From positions 1-64,000 of the forward strand of contig JAHHHO010000024.1 in the NCBI GenBank assembly GCA_019359315.1: a DNA stretch of 64,000 nt, in the 5' to 3' direction. The notes beneath the pieces are model-generated. The model saw only the letters and a program-made list of their open reading frames with translations. It did no database searches and was not told the origin of the DNA. Both the position numbers and the translations under genes were made by a program. This DNA comes from Myxacorys californica WJT36-NPBG1 (GTDB lineage: Bacteria > Cyanobacteriota > Cyanobacteriia > Leptolyngbyales > Leptolyngbyaceae). Positions 46,373 to 56,186 of the stretch are shown here, one piece after another; position 1 is the stretch's first letter, and every line of letters starts with the position of its first letter.

Positions 46373-46999
46373 ATGAATCCCAGATTTGATCCGCGTGATA
46401 AATCCATGCAACCTTCGTCCCATTTTCCCCAGGAGCCTATGAGTTCTCAGGGTCAGTCCGAATCCAATCTTCACGGCGATTCGCTCTATGAAACTCCGAA
46501 AGATCGCTTTGAGTTGCTAAGTGCCTACCTAGATGGTGAGGTGACTGCAACCGAGCGGCGTCAAGTAGAGGAGTGGCTAGCCAACGACCCAACCGTTCAG
46601 CAACTTCATGCACGACTGCTGAAATTGCGTCAGGCGTTTCGCTCTATTCCTGCTCCTGCGCCGAGCCAGCCTGTCGAAGCAGCGATCGATCAAGTATTTG
46701 ACAAGATTGAGCGGCGTCCCAATTTGAGTTTAGTTCGGGGCGTCAATACTCAAAGGTTTGCTATACCGATGAGTGTTGCTGCCATGTTTGTGGGCGCAGT
46801 CACCGTATTTGGTCTTAATCGATTGCAGTCTCCTAGCGCTCCTCAGCCTGTTGCAGTACAGCAATCTGAACCTTTAGAGACAGGCGGATTAATGGTGGCG
46901 CTTGATCAACCTGTCGTGGCCATCCCCAAGACCACTTCGCCTAATGTCAAAACGCCAGAAAACAAGCCTTTCGACCATAAGGGTGGCGACGCTCACTAA
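46373..46999 (+). CDS. Membrane anti-sigma factor (SapG-like)
   Basis: 208 aa. The cytosolic part (about 42-85) has the anti-sigma helical motif RFELLSAYLDGEVTATERRQ then VEEWLANDP, without the HxxxCxxC zinc motif. One membrane helix (FAIPMSVAAMFVGAVTVFGL, about 125-144) and a Pro/Ser/Val-rich periplasmic tail follow. Placement directly after sigG, 167 bp downstream, supports it as the cognate anti-sigma. Three Met codons within the first 25 residues make the start uncertain; 46373 is the longest. Confidence 0.82.
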   Translation: MNPRFDPRDKSMQPSSHFPQEPMSSQGQSESNLHGDSLYETPKDRFELLSAYLDGEVTATERRQVEEWLANDPTVQQLHARLLKLRQAFRSIPAPAPSQPVEAAIDQVFDKIERRPNLSLVRGVNTQRFAIPMSVAAMFVGAVTVFGLNRLQSPSAPQPVAVQQSEPLETGGLMVALDQPVVAIPKTTSPNVKTPENKPFDHKGGDAH

Positions 47000-47049
47000 G
47001 CTGTTGTTTTCAGTTTGGCAAAGCTGATAGGGCTCTAGTTAGATTCTCG

Positions 47050-47088
47050 ATAATCCGTAGTTCACCTCAGAACTACGGATTATTTTGT
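47050..47088 (+). terminator. Strong intrinsic terminator of the sigG locus
   Basis: A perfect 14-bp stem (47050-47063 with 47070-47083) with a 6-nt ACCTCA loop, then TTTTG. It lies 51 bp after the anti-sigma gene and isolates it from leuS. Confidence 0.92.
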
Positions 47089-47210
47089 TGGTGACTCCCA
47101 TACTTTTAGGCATAACTTTTGCTGAGTTTGTCTGGGGTTGATTGGCTATAGTTTGTAACGCCTCAATTAGAATAAGTAGACCATTGGTTTTATCCGTAGG
47201 AGTCGCGATC

Positions 47211-49769
47211 GTGGAGTCCCGTTACACCCCCGCAGAAATTGAGGCAAAGTGGCAGCAAACTTGGGCAGAACACCAGCTTTATCAAACGTCTGAAACGAGT
47301 GACAAGCCAAAGTTTTATGCGCTATCGATGTTTCCCTACCCGTCAGGCAATCTGCACATGGGACACGTACGGGTCTATACGATCGTGGACGTGATTGCTC
47401 GGCTCAAGCGAATGCAGGGCTACCGTGTTCTCAATCCGATGGGGTGGGATGCCTTTGGACTGCCTGCGGAAAATGCAGCGATCGAGCGAAAAACTCAGCC
47501 TGCGAAGTGGACGTACCAAAATATTGACCAGATGCGGGAGCAGCTAAAGCAGTTAGGCATTTCTTTTGATTGGGATCGAGAAATCGCCACCTGCTCACCT
47601 GACTATTACCGCTGGACGCAGTGGATTTTTTTAGAGTTTTTCAAAGCGGGATTAGCCTATCAGAAGGAAGCTACGGTCAATTGGGATCCGATTGATCAAA
47701 CGGTACTTGCAAATGAACAGGTCGATGCCGAAGGAAAGTCGTGGAGATCAGGCGCGATCGTAGAGCGAAAATTGCTGCGCCAGTGGTTTCTCAAAATCAC
47801 CAATTACGCCGACCAGTTGTTAGCCGACCTCGACAAACTGACCGGATGGCCTGAGCGCGTCAAGCTGATGCAGGCAAACTGGATCGGCAAATCAGTCGGA
47901 GCGTATTTAGAGTTTCCAATTGTAGGGATCGATGAGAAGATCGGCGTCTTCACGACTCGCCCGGATACAGTCTATGGCGTCAGCTATGTCGTGCTAGCGC
48001 CTGAACATCCGCTCACTCAGAAAGTAGCGACCTCTGATCGCGTTTCTGCGGTTGAAGCGTTTGTTCAAGAAGTCTCTGGTCAAAGCGAGATGGATCGCAC
48101 GGCAGAAGATCGACCAAAGCGCGGCATTCCGACAGGCGGCACAGCGATTAATCCGTTCACAGGTGAGGAGATCCCGATTTGGATCGCGGACTATGTGCTG
48201 TATGAATACGGAACTGGCGCTGTCATGGGCGTGCCCGCTCACGATGTGAGAGATTTCCAGTTTGCAACCCAACAGAATTTACCGATTAAGGTTGTCATTG
48301 CACCGCCCGATCAGCCGATCTCCGACCTGAAAGAAGCGTACACGGAAGCTGGAACAGTCGTGAATTCTGCTCAATTTGATGGCATGGTTTCAACCGAGGC
48401 AAAGGGTGAGATCGTCGCCTACGCTGAGAAACAAGGTTGGGGAAAAGCCCGAATTCAATATCGCTTGCGGGATTGGTTGATTTCTCGTCAACGCTACTGG
48501 GGTGCGCCGATTCCGATTATTCATTGTCCCGAGTGCGGTGCGGTTCCGGTTCCAGAGGCCGATCTGCCTGTGCAATTGCCAGAAGATGTTGAACTGTCGG
48601 GCCGGGGTGGTTCTCCGTTGAGTAAATTAGAGTCTTGGCTGAATGTGCCTTGTCCGTCCTGCGGAACGCCTGCCAAACGAGAAACTGACACGATGGACAC
48701 CTTTATTGATTCATCGTGGTATTTCTTGCGCTATCCCGATGCTAAGAATGATCAAGCAGTCTTTGAGCGCGCGAAAACGAACGATTGGATGCCCGTTGAT
48801 CAATATGTTGGCGGCATTGAACATGCAATTTTACACTTGCTGTACTCGCGGTTTTTTACAAAGGTGTTGCGCGATCGCGGCTTGCTCAACTTTGATGAAC
48901 CGTTTGAGCGGTTGTTGACTCAAGGCATGGTGCAAGGCAGAACTTACAAAAATCCGACAACCGGAAAATACGTCTTGCCGATTGACATTAAGGATCCAGC
49001 AAATCCGATCGATCCCGATACAGGTGAGACGCTGGAGGTCGTCTTTGAGAAGATGTCAAAGTCGAAATATAACGGGGTGGCTCCGGGAGATGTTGTCGAT
49101 AAGTACGGCGCAGATACCGCTCGCATGTTCATTCTGTTCAAAGCGCCGCCTGAAAAGGATTTGGAGTGGGAAGATGCAGACGTTGAGGGGCAATTCCGAT
49201 TTTTGAATCGGGTCTGGCGATTGGTGAGCGAATCCGCAGAATCTCTTAAGACCGCACGATCACAAGATCTCACTAAACCGGAAAAAGAATTGCGTCGAGC
49301 GATTCACACGGCAATTAAAGAAGTCACTGACGACTTGCAGGGCGACTATCAGTTCAATACAGCCATCTCAGAATTGATGAAGCTCAGCAATGCGCTGGGA
49401 GATTTTCCGGAAAAGACTTCTTCAGCTTTTGCAGAAGGAATCAAAACCTTGCTGCTGCTGTTGGCCCCGTTCTCGCCTCACCTCACCGAGGAGCTGTGGC
49501 ACGCGATCGGACAGCCAGAATCGATTCATACTCAACCCTTTCCAACCGTCGATCCAACAGCGCTCATTGCGGATGAGAAAACGATTGTGATTCAGATTAT
49601 GGGGAAAACTAGAGGCACAATCGAAGCGGCAACTGCGATCGCAGATGACAAAGTTGCTTTAGAAAAATTTGCCACCGACTCGGACGTTGCTCGTCGCTAT
49701 ATCGATGGAAAAACCATCAAGAAGGTGATTGTCGTACCTGGCAAACTGGTTAACTTCGTCGTCTCCTAA
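47211..49769 (+). CDS. leuS: Leucyl-tRNA synthetase
   Basis: 852 aa from the GTG at 47211. AGGAG (47198-47202) lies 8 bp before this GTG, and the protein then starts [20 protein letters not shown] as in the family, so the 23 upstream in-frame codons are rejected. Class I motifs: HIGH as [17 protein letters not shown] and KMSKS as [16 protein letters not shown]. The editing (CP1) domain is present with [14 protein letters not shown], and the zinc-type PCPSCG segment is intact. C-terminal anticodon-binding and Leu-specific domains are complete. Confidence 0.97.
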   Translation: MESRYTPAEIEAKWQQTWAEHQLYQTSETSDKPKFYALSMFPYPSGNLHMGHVRVYTIVDVIARLKRMQGYRVLNPMGWDAFGLPAENAAIERKTQPAKWTYQNIDQMREQLKQLGISFDWDREIATCSPDYYRWTQWIFLEFFKAGLAYQKEATVNWDPIDQTVLANEQVDAEGKSWRSGAIVERKLLRQWFLKITNYADQLLADLDKLTGWPERVKLMQANWIGKSVGAYLEFPIVGIDEKIGVFTTRPDTVYGVSYVVLAPEHPLTQKVATSDRVSAVEAFVQEVSGQSEMDRTAEDRPKRGIPTGGTAINPFTGEEIPIWIADYVLYEYGTGAVMGVPAHDVRDFQFATQQNLPIKVVIAPPDQPISDLKEAYTEAGTVVNSAQFDGMVSTEAKGEIVAYAEKQGWGKARIQYRLRDWLISRQRYWGAPIPIIHCPECGAVPVPEADLPVQLPEDVELSGRGGSPLSKLESWLNVPCPSCGTPAKRETDTMDTFIDSSWYFLRYPDAKNDQAVFERAKTNDWMPVDQYVGGIEHAILHLLYSRFFTKVLRDRGLLNFDEPFERLLTQGMVQGRTYKNPTTGKYVLPIDIKDPANPIDPDTGETLEVVFEKMSKSKYNGVAPGDVVDKYGADTARMFILFKAPPEKDLEWEDADVEGQFRFLNRVWRLVSESAESLKTARSQDLTKPEKELRRAIHTAIKEVTDDLQGDYQFNTAISELMKLSNALGDFPEKTSSAFAEGIKTLLLLLAPFSPHLTEELWHAIGQPESIHTQPFPTVDPTALIADEKTIVIQIMGKTRGTIEAATAIADDKVALEKFATDSDVARRYIDGKTIKKVIVVPGKLVNFVVS

Positions 49770-49801
49770 CCTCTTGCGAGCGGCTCATCAAATCTCAGGT
49801 G

Positions 49802-49830
49802 GAAGCAGGAAGCAAATTGTTTCCTGCTTC
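49802..49830. terminator. Bidirectional terminator between leuS and the squalene/phytoene synthase-like gene
   Basis: A 10-bp perfect stem GAAGCAGGAA (49802-49811) with TTCCTGCTTC (49821-49830), loop 9 nt, between two converging stops. Only short T-runs flank it. Confidence 0.7.
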
Positions 49831-49839
49831 TCGGTCCGT

Positions 49840-50661
49840 TTAGCTCGCATTTGTAGCTTGCTGGACTAGCTCAATCACCTGTGAGCGGCTCAGCTTCTCA
49901 GAGCCATGCTGCATCGCGTCTAGCGTGGCGTGCGCCAACGTGAGGATGATTTGGCAAAAGTCGAAGGCTGGACTACCTGGGGGTAACGATGTGATGTAGG
50001 CATTCGCCAGCTGAAGCTGACGACGAGAATATGCTTGCATGTTGTCATTGGTCCAGCCATCGGGATAGAAGTCCACACGACGGGTCAAATCTTCGCTGTG
50101 GTTACGAAGAATATTCACCGACTGCAAGCCTCGACCAAAGCCGATCGCATCCATCCGGTCGGTTTGTGTGCCATCATGCCAAGACCACAAATCTGAAAGC
50201 AGTAGCCCCACCGAACCTGCCACGCTAAACGTATAGCGATCGAGATCGGTTTCGGTTTGAATCATCCAGTTTTGGTCTGCCCAGTGCGCCATTCGATCTG
50301 CCATTGCCGCCGTTGATTCCCACACTCGCGGCGCAATGTTTGCAGGCGCAAAGGTTGCCCATTCACCAATTCGCAGCGACACCTCTGGTAGCTGATCAGC
50401 GTACCCGCTAAAAGCAGGCTCAAAATCCTTATCTCCAAATCCATCTACTCCAGATTGGAGAATTAAGCTAATCTGCCGAAGAATCTTAGCTTTGACGGCA
50501 TTATCAAGGTGGGGGTCATCTTCAATTTCGTCGATCGCTCGCATACAGAGGTAAGCAGATGCCACAGCTTGTTGCAAACCTTGCGGCAGCCGACTGATGG
50601 GAATAAAAAATGTCCGACTCGTATCTTTCAAGACCTCAAGGGCATCTTTTCGCATGTTCAT
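49840..50661 (-). CDS. Squalene/phytoene synthase family protein
   Basis: 273 aa, helical trans-prenyltransferase fold. The SRTFFIPISRLPQGLQQAVA start and the first acid motif RAIDEIEDDP (DxxxD) are visible. The second acidic site reads SVNILRNHSEDLTRRVDFYP: Asn replaces the first Asp (usually LRDxxED), but the ED pair stays. Head-to-head condensation of FPP or GGPP is the family reaction. Phytoene synthase (CrtB) has a different layout, so squalene synthase-like activity is more likely, but the product is not certain. Confidence 0.8.
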   Translation of the reverse strand: MNMRKDALEVLKDTSRTFFIPISRLPQGLQQAVASAYLCMRAIDEIEDDPHLDNAVKAKILRQISLILQSGVDGFGDKDFEPAFSGYADQLPEVSLRIGEWATFAPANIAPRVWESTAAMADRMAHWADQNWMIQTETDLDRYTFSVAGSVGLLLSDLWSWHDGTQTDRMDAIGFGRGLQSVNILRNHSEDLTRRVDFYPDGWTNDNMQAYSRRQLQLANAYITSLPPGSPAFDFCQIILTLAHATLDAMQHGSEKLSRSQVIELVQQATNAS

Positions 50662-50921
50662 GTGGTGTTCACTCCTCTCTCCAAACTTTATATACCAGGC
50701 TGTGATCTAAAACGGTGTTTCCTTGGCAAAAGCACCGAACTTCAACTACTAAAGCTCTTAGTCATCACGATATTAAATGACAGTGTTTCAAGAGAAATGA
50801 GAAATCCTGGAAAAGTTCAGTATTCACAACGGTTGACTGAAGTCTAATGGGTCTAATTTGAAGTTGCAGTACTCCTTGTGGAATAGACTACTAAATTGTT
50901 CTATCAGTTTTACTAATGGTT

Positions 50922-51404
50922 ATGAACTACTGGTTGCTTAAGTCCGAGCCAGAGGTTTATGGAATTCGAGATTTAAAGCGCGATTTCACCACTATCTGGG
51001 ATGGAGTCCGCAACTATCAAGCGCGAAATTTCCTACGCGCTATGCAACCGGGCGATCTAGTCTTCTTCTACCATTCCAACACTAGCCCTCCTGGAATTGC
51101 TGGATTGATGAAGGTGGTGGAAGCTAACCTTGCCGACCCCACTCAGTTTGATTCAAGCAGTCCCTATTACGATCAAAAATCGACGCCTGACGCGCCCCGA
51201 TGGCAAACTGTTTGTGTAGAGTTTGTCGAAGAATGGGCTGAAATTGTTTCCCTCGAGCAGCTAAAACAAACCTTTACACCGGATGACCTTATGGTAGTGC
51301 GTCCGGGAAATCGCCTTTCTGTAACAGCTGTAAGCCACTCGACGGCTCAAAAAATTCTAAAACTAGCAAACCCCCATCGAGCGATGCCTGCTATAGCAGA
51401 TTGA
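50922..51404 (+). CDS. EVE domain-containing protein
   Basis: 160 aa from the ATG at 50922 (MNYWLLKSEPEVYGIRDLKR); another ATG two codons earlier is the alternative. The EVE/thymocyte nuclear protein 1 fold: WDGVRNYQARNFLRAMQPGD, VFFYHSNTSPPGIAG, then LMVVRPGNRLSVTAVS. EVE domains belong to the PUA-like group and bind modified nucleotides in DNA or RNA. In many bacteria such proteins stand alone, as here. Function inferred only from family. Confidence 0.9.
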   Translation: MNYWLLKSEPEVYGIRDLKRDFTTIWDGVRNYQARNFLRAMQPGDLVFFYHSNTSPPGIAGLMKVVEANLADPTQFDSSSPYYDQKSTPDAPRWQTVCVEFVEEWAEIVSLEQLKQTFTPDDLMVVRPGNRLSVTAVSHSTAQKILKLANPHRAMPAIAD

Positions 51405-51515
51405 GGTAGCAATCCCCAAAATCTTAGGTAGAAATCCCTAATCTTTACCCTCACTTTTGACGATCGCTAAGCTAGAATTGTAAAGGCTTCTTTACCATCC
51501 CTAGCTGGACTTTTT

Positions 51516-53312
51516 ATGACCCTCCCAATCCGCAACGTTGCTATTATTGCCCACGTTGACCACGGCAAAACAACTCTTGTCGATGCTTTGCTGAAACAGT
51601 CTGGTACGTTTCGAGAGGGAGAAGACGTTCCAGATTGCGTGATGGACTCGAATGACCTAGAGCGTGAGCGGGGCATCACGATCTTGTCGAAAAATACGGC
51701 GGTTCACTACGGAGACACGCTGATCAACATCGTCGATACACCTGGACACGCGGATTTCGGCGGCGAGGTGGAGCGAGTGTTGGGCATGGTAGATGGCTGT
51801 CTGCTGATCGTCGATGCGAACGAAGGCCCAATGCCTCAGACGCGCTTTGTATTGAAGAAAGCCTTGGAAAAAGGGCTGCGTCCGATCGTCTTTGTGAATA
51901 AGATCGATCGGCCTCGGGCTAATCCTCACATTGCGGTTGATAAAGTACTCGATCTGTTCCTTGAACTGGGTGCTGACGATGATCAGTGTGAGTTTCCCTA
52001 TCTTTTCGGCTCTGGTTTGTCTGGCTTTGCCAAAGACACCCTGGAAGAAGAATCAAGTGACATGAAGCCCCTTTTTGAGGCGATTTTGCGTCACGTTCCC
52101 CCGCCTGTGGGTGATGCCGAAAAGCCACTCCAGCTTCAAGTCACAACGTTGGACTACTCGGATTACTTGGGTCGGATTGTGATCGGCAAAATTCACAACG
52201 GCACGATTCGCATGGGACAGCAGGCGGCGATCGTTACAGAAACAGGCGACGTGGTGAAAGGCAAGATTACGAAGCTTATGGGCTTTGATGGGCTTAAGCG
52301 CGTCGAAATTCCTGAAGCAACAGCGGGCAACCTGGTGGCTGTGGCCGGATTTGCAAATGCCAACATTGGCGAAACCATTACCGACCCCAATGATCCTCAA
52401 GCGTTGCCGCTCATTAAAGTAGATGAGCCAACCTTGCAGATGACCTTCTCGGTGAATGATTCGCCGTTTGCTGGACTGGAAGGTGATTTCGTGACATCCC
52501 GGCAGATGCGCGATCGCTTGTACCGCGAGCTTGAAACGAACGTTGCGCTTCGCATCGAAGACACGGACTCGCCCGATAAATTGGCAGTTTCAGGTCGAGG
52601 TGAACTGCACTTAGGTATTCTGATCGAAACGATGCGTCGGGAAGGCTACGAGTTTCAGGTATCTCAGCCGCAGGTAATTTACCGTGAAATGAATGGACAC
52701 CCCTGTGAGCCGTTTGAAACCTTAGTGTTGGATGTGCCTGAAGAAGCGGTCGGTGGCTGCATCGAGCGGTTAGGTCAGCGTCGCGGCGAGATGCAGGATA
52801 TGCAGGTCGGATCAAACGGACGCACAAATCTTGAATTTGTGATTCCAGCACGGGGATTGATTGGCTTCCGAGGGGAGTTTATGCGAATTACTCGTGGTGA
52901 GGGCATCATGAACCACAGTTTCTTGGAGTACCGCCCTATGAGTGGCGACATTGAAGCGCGTCGCAACGGGGTTCTGATCTCGTTTGAAGAAGGTGTTGCG
53001 ACCTTCTACTCGATGCAGAACGCAGAAGATCGCGGCGTGTTCTTCATTAGACCTGGAACGAAGGTTTATAAGGGCATGATTGTCGGGGAACACAACCGTC
53101 CTCAAGATCTCGAACTCAACGTTTGCAAGGCGAAGCAACTGACGAACCACCGTGCATCTGGCGGTGAAGAACTGGTGCAATTGAAAGAACCGATCGAGAT
53201 GAGTTTGGAGCGGGCGCTAGAGTACATTGGACCTGATGAGCTTCTAGAGGTCACGCCTGAGTCGATTCGTCTGCGTAAAGTCGCGAAAGCGAAGAAGCTA
53301 GCGAAGAAATAA
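51516..53312 (+). CDS. typA: Ribosome-associated GTPase TypA/BipA
   Basis: 598 aa, translation-factor GTPase involved in ribosome assembly and stress adaptation. G motifs: G1 [20 protein letters not shown]2 [10 protein letters not shown]3 [17 protein letters not shown]4 VNKIDRPRA. Domain II and the EF-G-like III/V domains follow, then the C-terminal TypA-specific domain with [20 protein letters not shown]. Length is normal. The start has no alternative ATG close by. A terminator lies 33 bp after the stop. Confidence 0.97.
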   Translation: MTLPIRNVAIIAHVDHGKTTLVDALLKQSGTFREGEDVPDCVMDSNDLERERGITILSKNTAVHYGDTLINIVDTPGHADFGGEVERVLGMVDGCLLIVDANEGPMPQTRFVLKKALEKGLRPIVFVNKIDRPRANPHIAVDKVLDLFLELGADDDQCEFPYLFGSGLSGFAKDTLEEESSDMKPLFEAILRHVPPPVGDAEKPLQLQVTTLDYSDYLGRIVIGKIHNGTIRMGQQAAIVTETGDVVKGKITKLMGFDGLKRVEIPEATAGNLVAVAGFANANIGETITDPNDPQALPLIKVDEPTLQMTFSVNDSPFAGLEGDFVTSRQMRDRLYRELETNVALRIEDTDSPDKLAVSGRGELHLGILIETMRREGYEFQVSQPQVIYREMNGHPCEPFETLVLDVPEEAVGGCIERLGQRRGEMQDMQVGSNGRTNLEFVIPARGLIGFRGEFMRITRGEGIMNHSFLEYRPMSGDIEARRNGVLISFEEGVATFYSMQNAEDRGVFFIRPGTKVYKGMIVGEHNRPQDLELNVCKAKQLTNHRASGGEELVQLKEPIEMSLERALEYIGPDELLEVTPESIRLRKVAKAKKLAKK

Positions 53313-53755
53313 ACAGCGAGTTCTGCTGCTCAGTCTGTCGATGGTGCCAGTTGCCTAATATTTGGTGACTGGCATTATTGTCTTTAAAGGGCAAAATTCT
53401 TTGCGCTGTTTTCGAGATGCGAATTAACTACCGCCATGCAGAATTCAAGAAATTTTCTATGGAGTATAAGTCTTGTAGCTCTTTTCACTTTGATAGTACC
53501 GATGTGGATGCTACTCATAATCGATTTGGAAGTATTCATTATTGTCAGCAAAATTCAGACTATTCAGACAAAAGTGGGTGTTATGAAGAAGCCCTTGAAT
53601 CAAGCAATGTAAAGAGATATCGACCTAGATATATGAACAAGAACTAAACTGGTCTCTTGCAAGCCTTGATATACAGGATGAATTAACATCCATTTATCAA
53701 ATAGACAGGCTTCTAACTCTCGCTAATGATTGTAGAATTGCCATATTTTAACTTT
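53313..53755. other. Intergenic region after typA
   Basis: 443 bp. It has the typA terminator at 53345-53375 (TGCCAGT with ACTGGCA, inner GCC/GGT, then TTATTGTCTTT). An open frame from a TTG at 53378 to 53647 gives 89 aa of unrecognised, Cys/Ser/Tyr-rich sequence with no ribosome-binding site and overlaps the terminator. Not called a gene. Confidence 0.5.
53345..53375 (+). terminator. Terminator of typA
   Basis: Seven-bp stem (53345-53351 with 53368-53374) extended by three inner pairs, loop A/T-rich, followed by a T-rich TTATTGTCTTT tract, 33 bp after the typA stop. Confidence 0.65.
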
Positions 53756-54322
53756 CTAAGGCTCTACTTCATTCCATAAGCGCTCAAGCTGGCGTTGCCA
53801 AGCAGACATGGTTTCTTCGCGCGATCGCTTCCCCATCTCCAAATCTCCCATCATTCCTTCTTGATAGAAGCGATCTAGGGTTTGCATGGTTGCCTCTAAC
53901 GTTTGTCCTTGCCGTTTTGCCGCTTGGATAATCTGACGAATTTGCTTTTCGGCAAATGTGCTAAACATGTCATTTAACCCTTGTTCCTTCAGCGCTAACA
54001 TGCGTTGAATTGCAGCGCTAAGATCATCAGTCGTCAAACTTGCCAGTGAATGCTGAAACACAGACCAGAGAACGTCTTGATGAATGGCATAGCGCGTCTC
54101 TTGAGTTAGATCAAAATTTGCTTCTAACAGTTCTCCTATAAATGGCTGCGCGTCTTGGGCAGGTGCGATCGGTAACAATACTCGTAACCAAGACTGATCG
54201 TCTGTTAGCAAGGCTAAAAGTCGATAGTCAGGCGTTTCAATTTGAAAAGAACCCGGCGCTAAGGTTTGCACTGCCGAGTCAAACAATTGATTTAGGGTGG
54301 CGGTCAGTTCTTCTAAAGTCAT
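53756..54322 (-). CDS. Conserved hypothetical protein, CesT/YbjN-chaperone-like
   Basis: 188 aa from the ATG at 54322 (MTLEELTATLNQLFDSAVQT); the 40 upstream codons of the frame include a hairpin region and are rejected. Alternating alpha/beta segments such as SFQIETPDYRLLALLTDDQS and EANFDLTQETRYAIHQDVLW resemble the small two-layer fold of type III secretion chaperone or YbjN-like proteins. The C-terminal half is helical and charged (QEGMMGDLEMGKRSREETMS). No domain name is certain. It is preceded by the DUF4912 gene on the same strand, with a terminator between. Confidence 0.6.
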   Translation of the reverse strand: MTLEELTATLNQLFDSAVQTLAPGSFQIETPDYRLLALLTDDQSWLRVLLPIAPAQDAQPFIGELLEANFDLTQETRYAIHQDVLWSVFQHSLASLTTDDLSAAIQRMLALKEQGLNDMFSTFAEKQIRQIIQAAKRQGQTLEATMQTLDRFYQEGMMGDLEMGKRSREETMSAWQRQLERLWNEVEP

Positions 54323-54427
54323 GGGATTTGCAGTAGCACACGTACAACTCAGCCAGCACCGTCTCAATATCAGAATCAGAATGAGACGGTGTGTTTGGTT
54401 CTTTTTACTGTAATCGCCATTCTGAAA

Positions 54428-54457
54428 ACAAAAAAACCCCAATCGGAGGATTGGGGT
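54428..54457 (-). terminator. Intrinsic terminator of the DUF4912 gene
   Basis: A perfect 9-bp stem (54436-54444 with 54449-54457, ACCCCAATC on the left arm) with a GGAG tetraloop. On the minus strand it is followed by eight T, 45 bp after the DUF4912 stop. Confidence 0.93.
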
Positions 54458-54501
54458 GCTTAGGAAGGGAAAAACAAGGAAGTCCTGAGTAGAGGAGGCA
54501 A

Positions 54502-55770
54502 CTAGGAGTTAATTAGCCACTCTTCAACTGCTTCCTCTTTTGTATTTGTCCGTCGGCTGGGAGTTTCGCGCTCGAACTTCATGTGAATCTCCCGGTTTTG
54601 CTCGCCGTCTGCGGCGACTGCCATAATCGGGAAGTCGATCAGCCCGTCTTGGAAGGACATTTGGAATCGGAACGTTCCGTCTGGATTGAGTTTGATTGGG
54701 CGTCCGCCAATCGTTACGGTAGCATCTGGCTCGGTCGCACCGTAGACAATTAGTTCTGCATCGGCAACCAGCCAGAACTTGCGAGGACGAACTGGGGGAG
54801 CTGACGCGGAGAAACCTGCGCCCGACATGGTAAGACCCGAAACCGTTGGCAGCGCCCACATGCCCATGCCCGATGGGAACACATAGGAACTGATGCTCTC
54901 TTCGTGGATGGAGCGATCGCTTTGCTGCATCGAGCCATAAAGCGAACCGGCGATGCGCTGAGCTTCGACGCCTTGCACCATGCCAAAGATATCGTCGTAA
55001 ATCGGATTGCCTGTAGCGCTCATGCCGCCTGCGATCGCGCCGCCTGCTGCCCGTTGGGTCGGAGGAACTAATTCCATCACCGTTTTGCCGCGCAGGTCTT
55101 GATCCCAATTTAAGGTGACAAAGTGATCTTCGATCCAATCCGATGGGTAGACGGGCGGAACGCGTACCTGAGCCGAGCGAGCCAAGGTCAACCAGCGTCC
55201 GTCAGCACAGCGATAGCCAATTTCGAGCATGTAGTCGCGATCGCTAACCGGAATCGGCAAGTACCACTCCCGCGCCATTTCATCGCAGGGATATTCCTGC
55301 ACGCTATGAGAAGTCTGGAATTCTACGTTGATATCGGTCACGTCATACAGACGCATCGCTAGCATTTGTCCGCCCTGACGACGTAACTCCTCTTTATGCT
55401 CGTTAGGAATATCCCAGTAAGTGTAAGCCCACTGTGGATCGCGGGGCATTAGCACAATACGACTCTCGCCGTAGCCGGATGGTAGGTCAGCAAGATCGCT
55501 ATCAACGCCTGCTAAAGAAACAACGCTTGGTTCAGTCTTGAGTTGAGAATTGTCTTGTCCAACGTCAAATTTTGCCGCTTCCACAGTTTCTTGTGCCTCT
55601 AAGCTACGAGTGGGAACAGGGGATGAAAAACGAGTGCGCTGAATGTCTTCGATCGATGCCAGCAGTTGGTCTTTACGCATCCGGCTGTATCGCGAAACGC
55701 CATATTCGCTGGCAACGCGCCTCAGTTGGCGCAACGTCATCTCGGTCAAAGGAGGTCTTTCGGTACTCAT
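54502..55770 (-). CDS. DUF4912 protein with an N-terminal Rho-N/SAP-like domain
   Basis: 422 aa from the ATG at 55770, with GGAG at 6-bp spacing; four earlier codons are rejected. Residues 8-45 (EMTLRQLRRVASEYGVSRYS) form a helix-extended-helix typical of Rho-N/SAP nucleic-acid-binding modules. DUF4912 occupies about 100-215 with RIVLMPRDPQWAYTYWDIPN and YRCADGRWLTLARSAQVRVP. A Gly/Ser-rich middle and a second Ig-like beta domain (ELIVYGATEPDATVTIGGRP) end the protein. This architecture is common in cyanobacteria; function unknown. Confidence 0.85.
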   Translation of the reverse strand: MSTERPPLTEMTLRQLRRVASEYGVSRYSRMRKDQLLASIEDIQRTRFSSPVPTRSLEAQETVEAAKFDVGQDNSQLKTEPSVVSLAGVDSDLADLPSGYGESRIVLMPRDPQWAYTYWDIPNEHKEELRRQGGQMLAMRLYDVTDINVEFQTSHSVQEYPCDEMAREWYLPIPVSDRDYMLEIGYRCADGRWLTLARSAQVRVPPVYPSDWIEDHFVTLNWDQDLRGKTVMELVPPTQRAAGGAIAGGMSATGNPIYDDIFGMVQGVEAQRIAGSLYGSMQQSDRSIHEESISSYVFPSGMGMWALPTVSGLTMSGAGFSASAPPVRPRKFWLVADAELIVYGATEPDATVTIGGRPIKLNPDGTFRFQMSFQDGLIDFPIMAVAADGEQNREIHMKFERETPSRRTNTKEEAVEEWLINS

Positions 55771-56186
55771 AGCATTCTCCACAACAGTAATAACGCCTCG
55801 GTTAAGCCAAATCGTGTATTGGGATCACGTGTTTTGAAATCACACGTGCATCGGGATCAATCGTGCGGTTTGCATAACCCTTTCTTGGGGATCGCTAGTT
55901 GAGTTCATCATGCAGCAAAGCTAAATAGGGATCAAGGGGATAGAACACTTGATTTCAGGCTAAAACACGAAATTTCAATGAAAATGGGGATCGTTATGTC
56001 ATGATAACCTGACATTTTTACGCATGGGGATCAACGTATAAGAATTAGGAAAGCATCACATAAGGATTACTTGACATAACGATCCCGAAATTTATCTAAA
56101 TGTCAGAGTTAAATGACATTTGCTTCTGGTTCTTCTCCCACCGCTTTCTAGTAGACTGCTGTAAGCAAGCTTTGGAATGTAACGTT
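55771..56186. promoter_or_regulatory. Divergent region with clustered GGGATC motifs
   Basis: 416 bp between the DUF4912 (minus) and DUF2993 (plus) genes. GGGATC occurs at 55821, 55853, 55888, 55928, 55987 and 56027 in the same direction and once reversed at 56081. A perfect 15-bp inverted repeat pairs 55987-56001 with 56072-56086. The density suggests multiple sites for one DNA-binding protein or a folded RNA leader. Nothing here is a known cyanobacterial regulon motif to my knowledge. Confidence 0.6.

Noticed and set aside
53378-53647. 89-aa frame after typA
   Set aside because: Starts with TTG inside the tail of the typA terminator, has no Shine-Dalgarno sequence and no recognisable homology.
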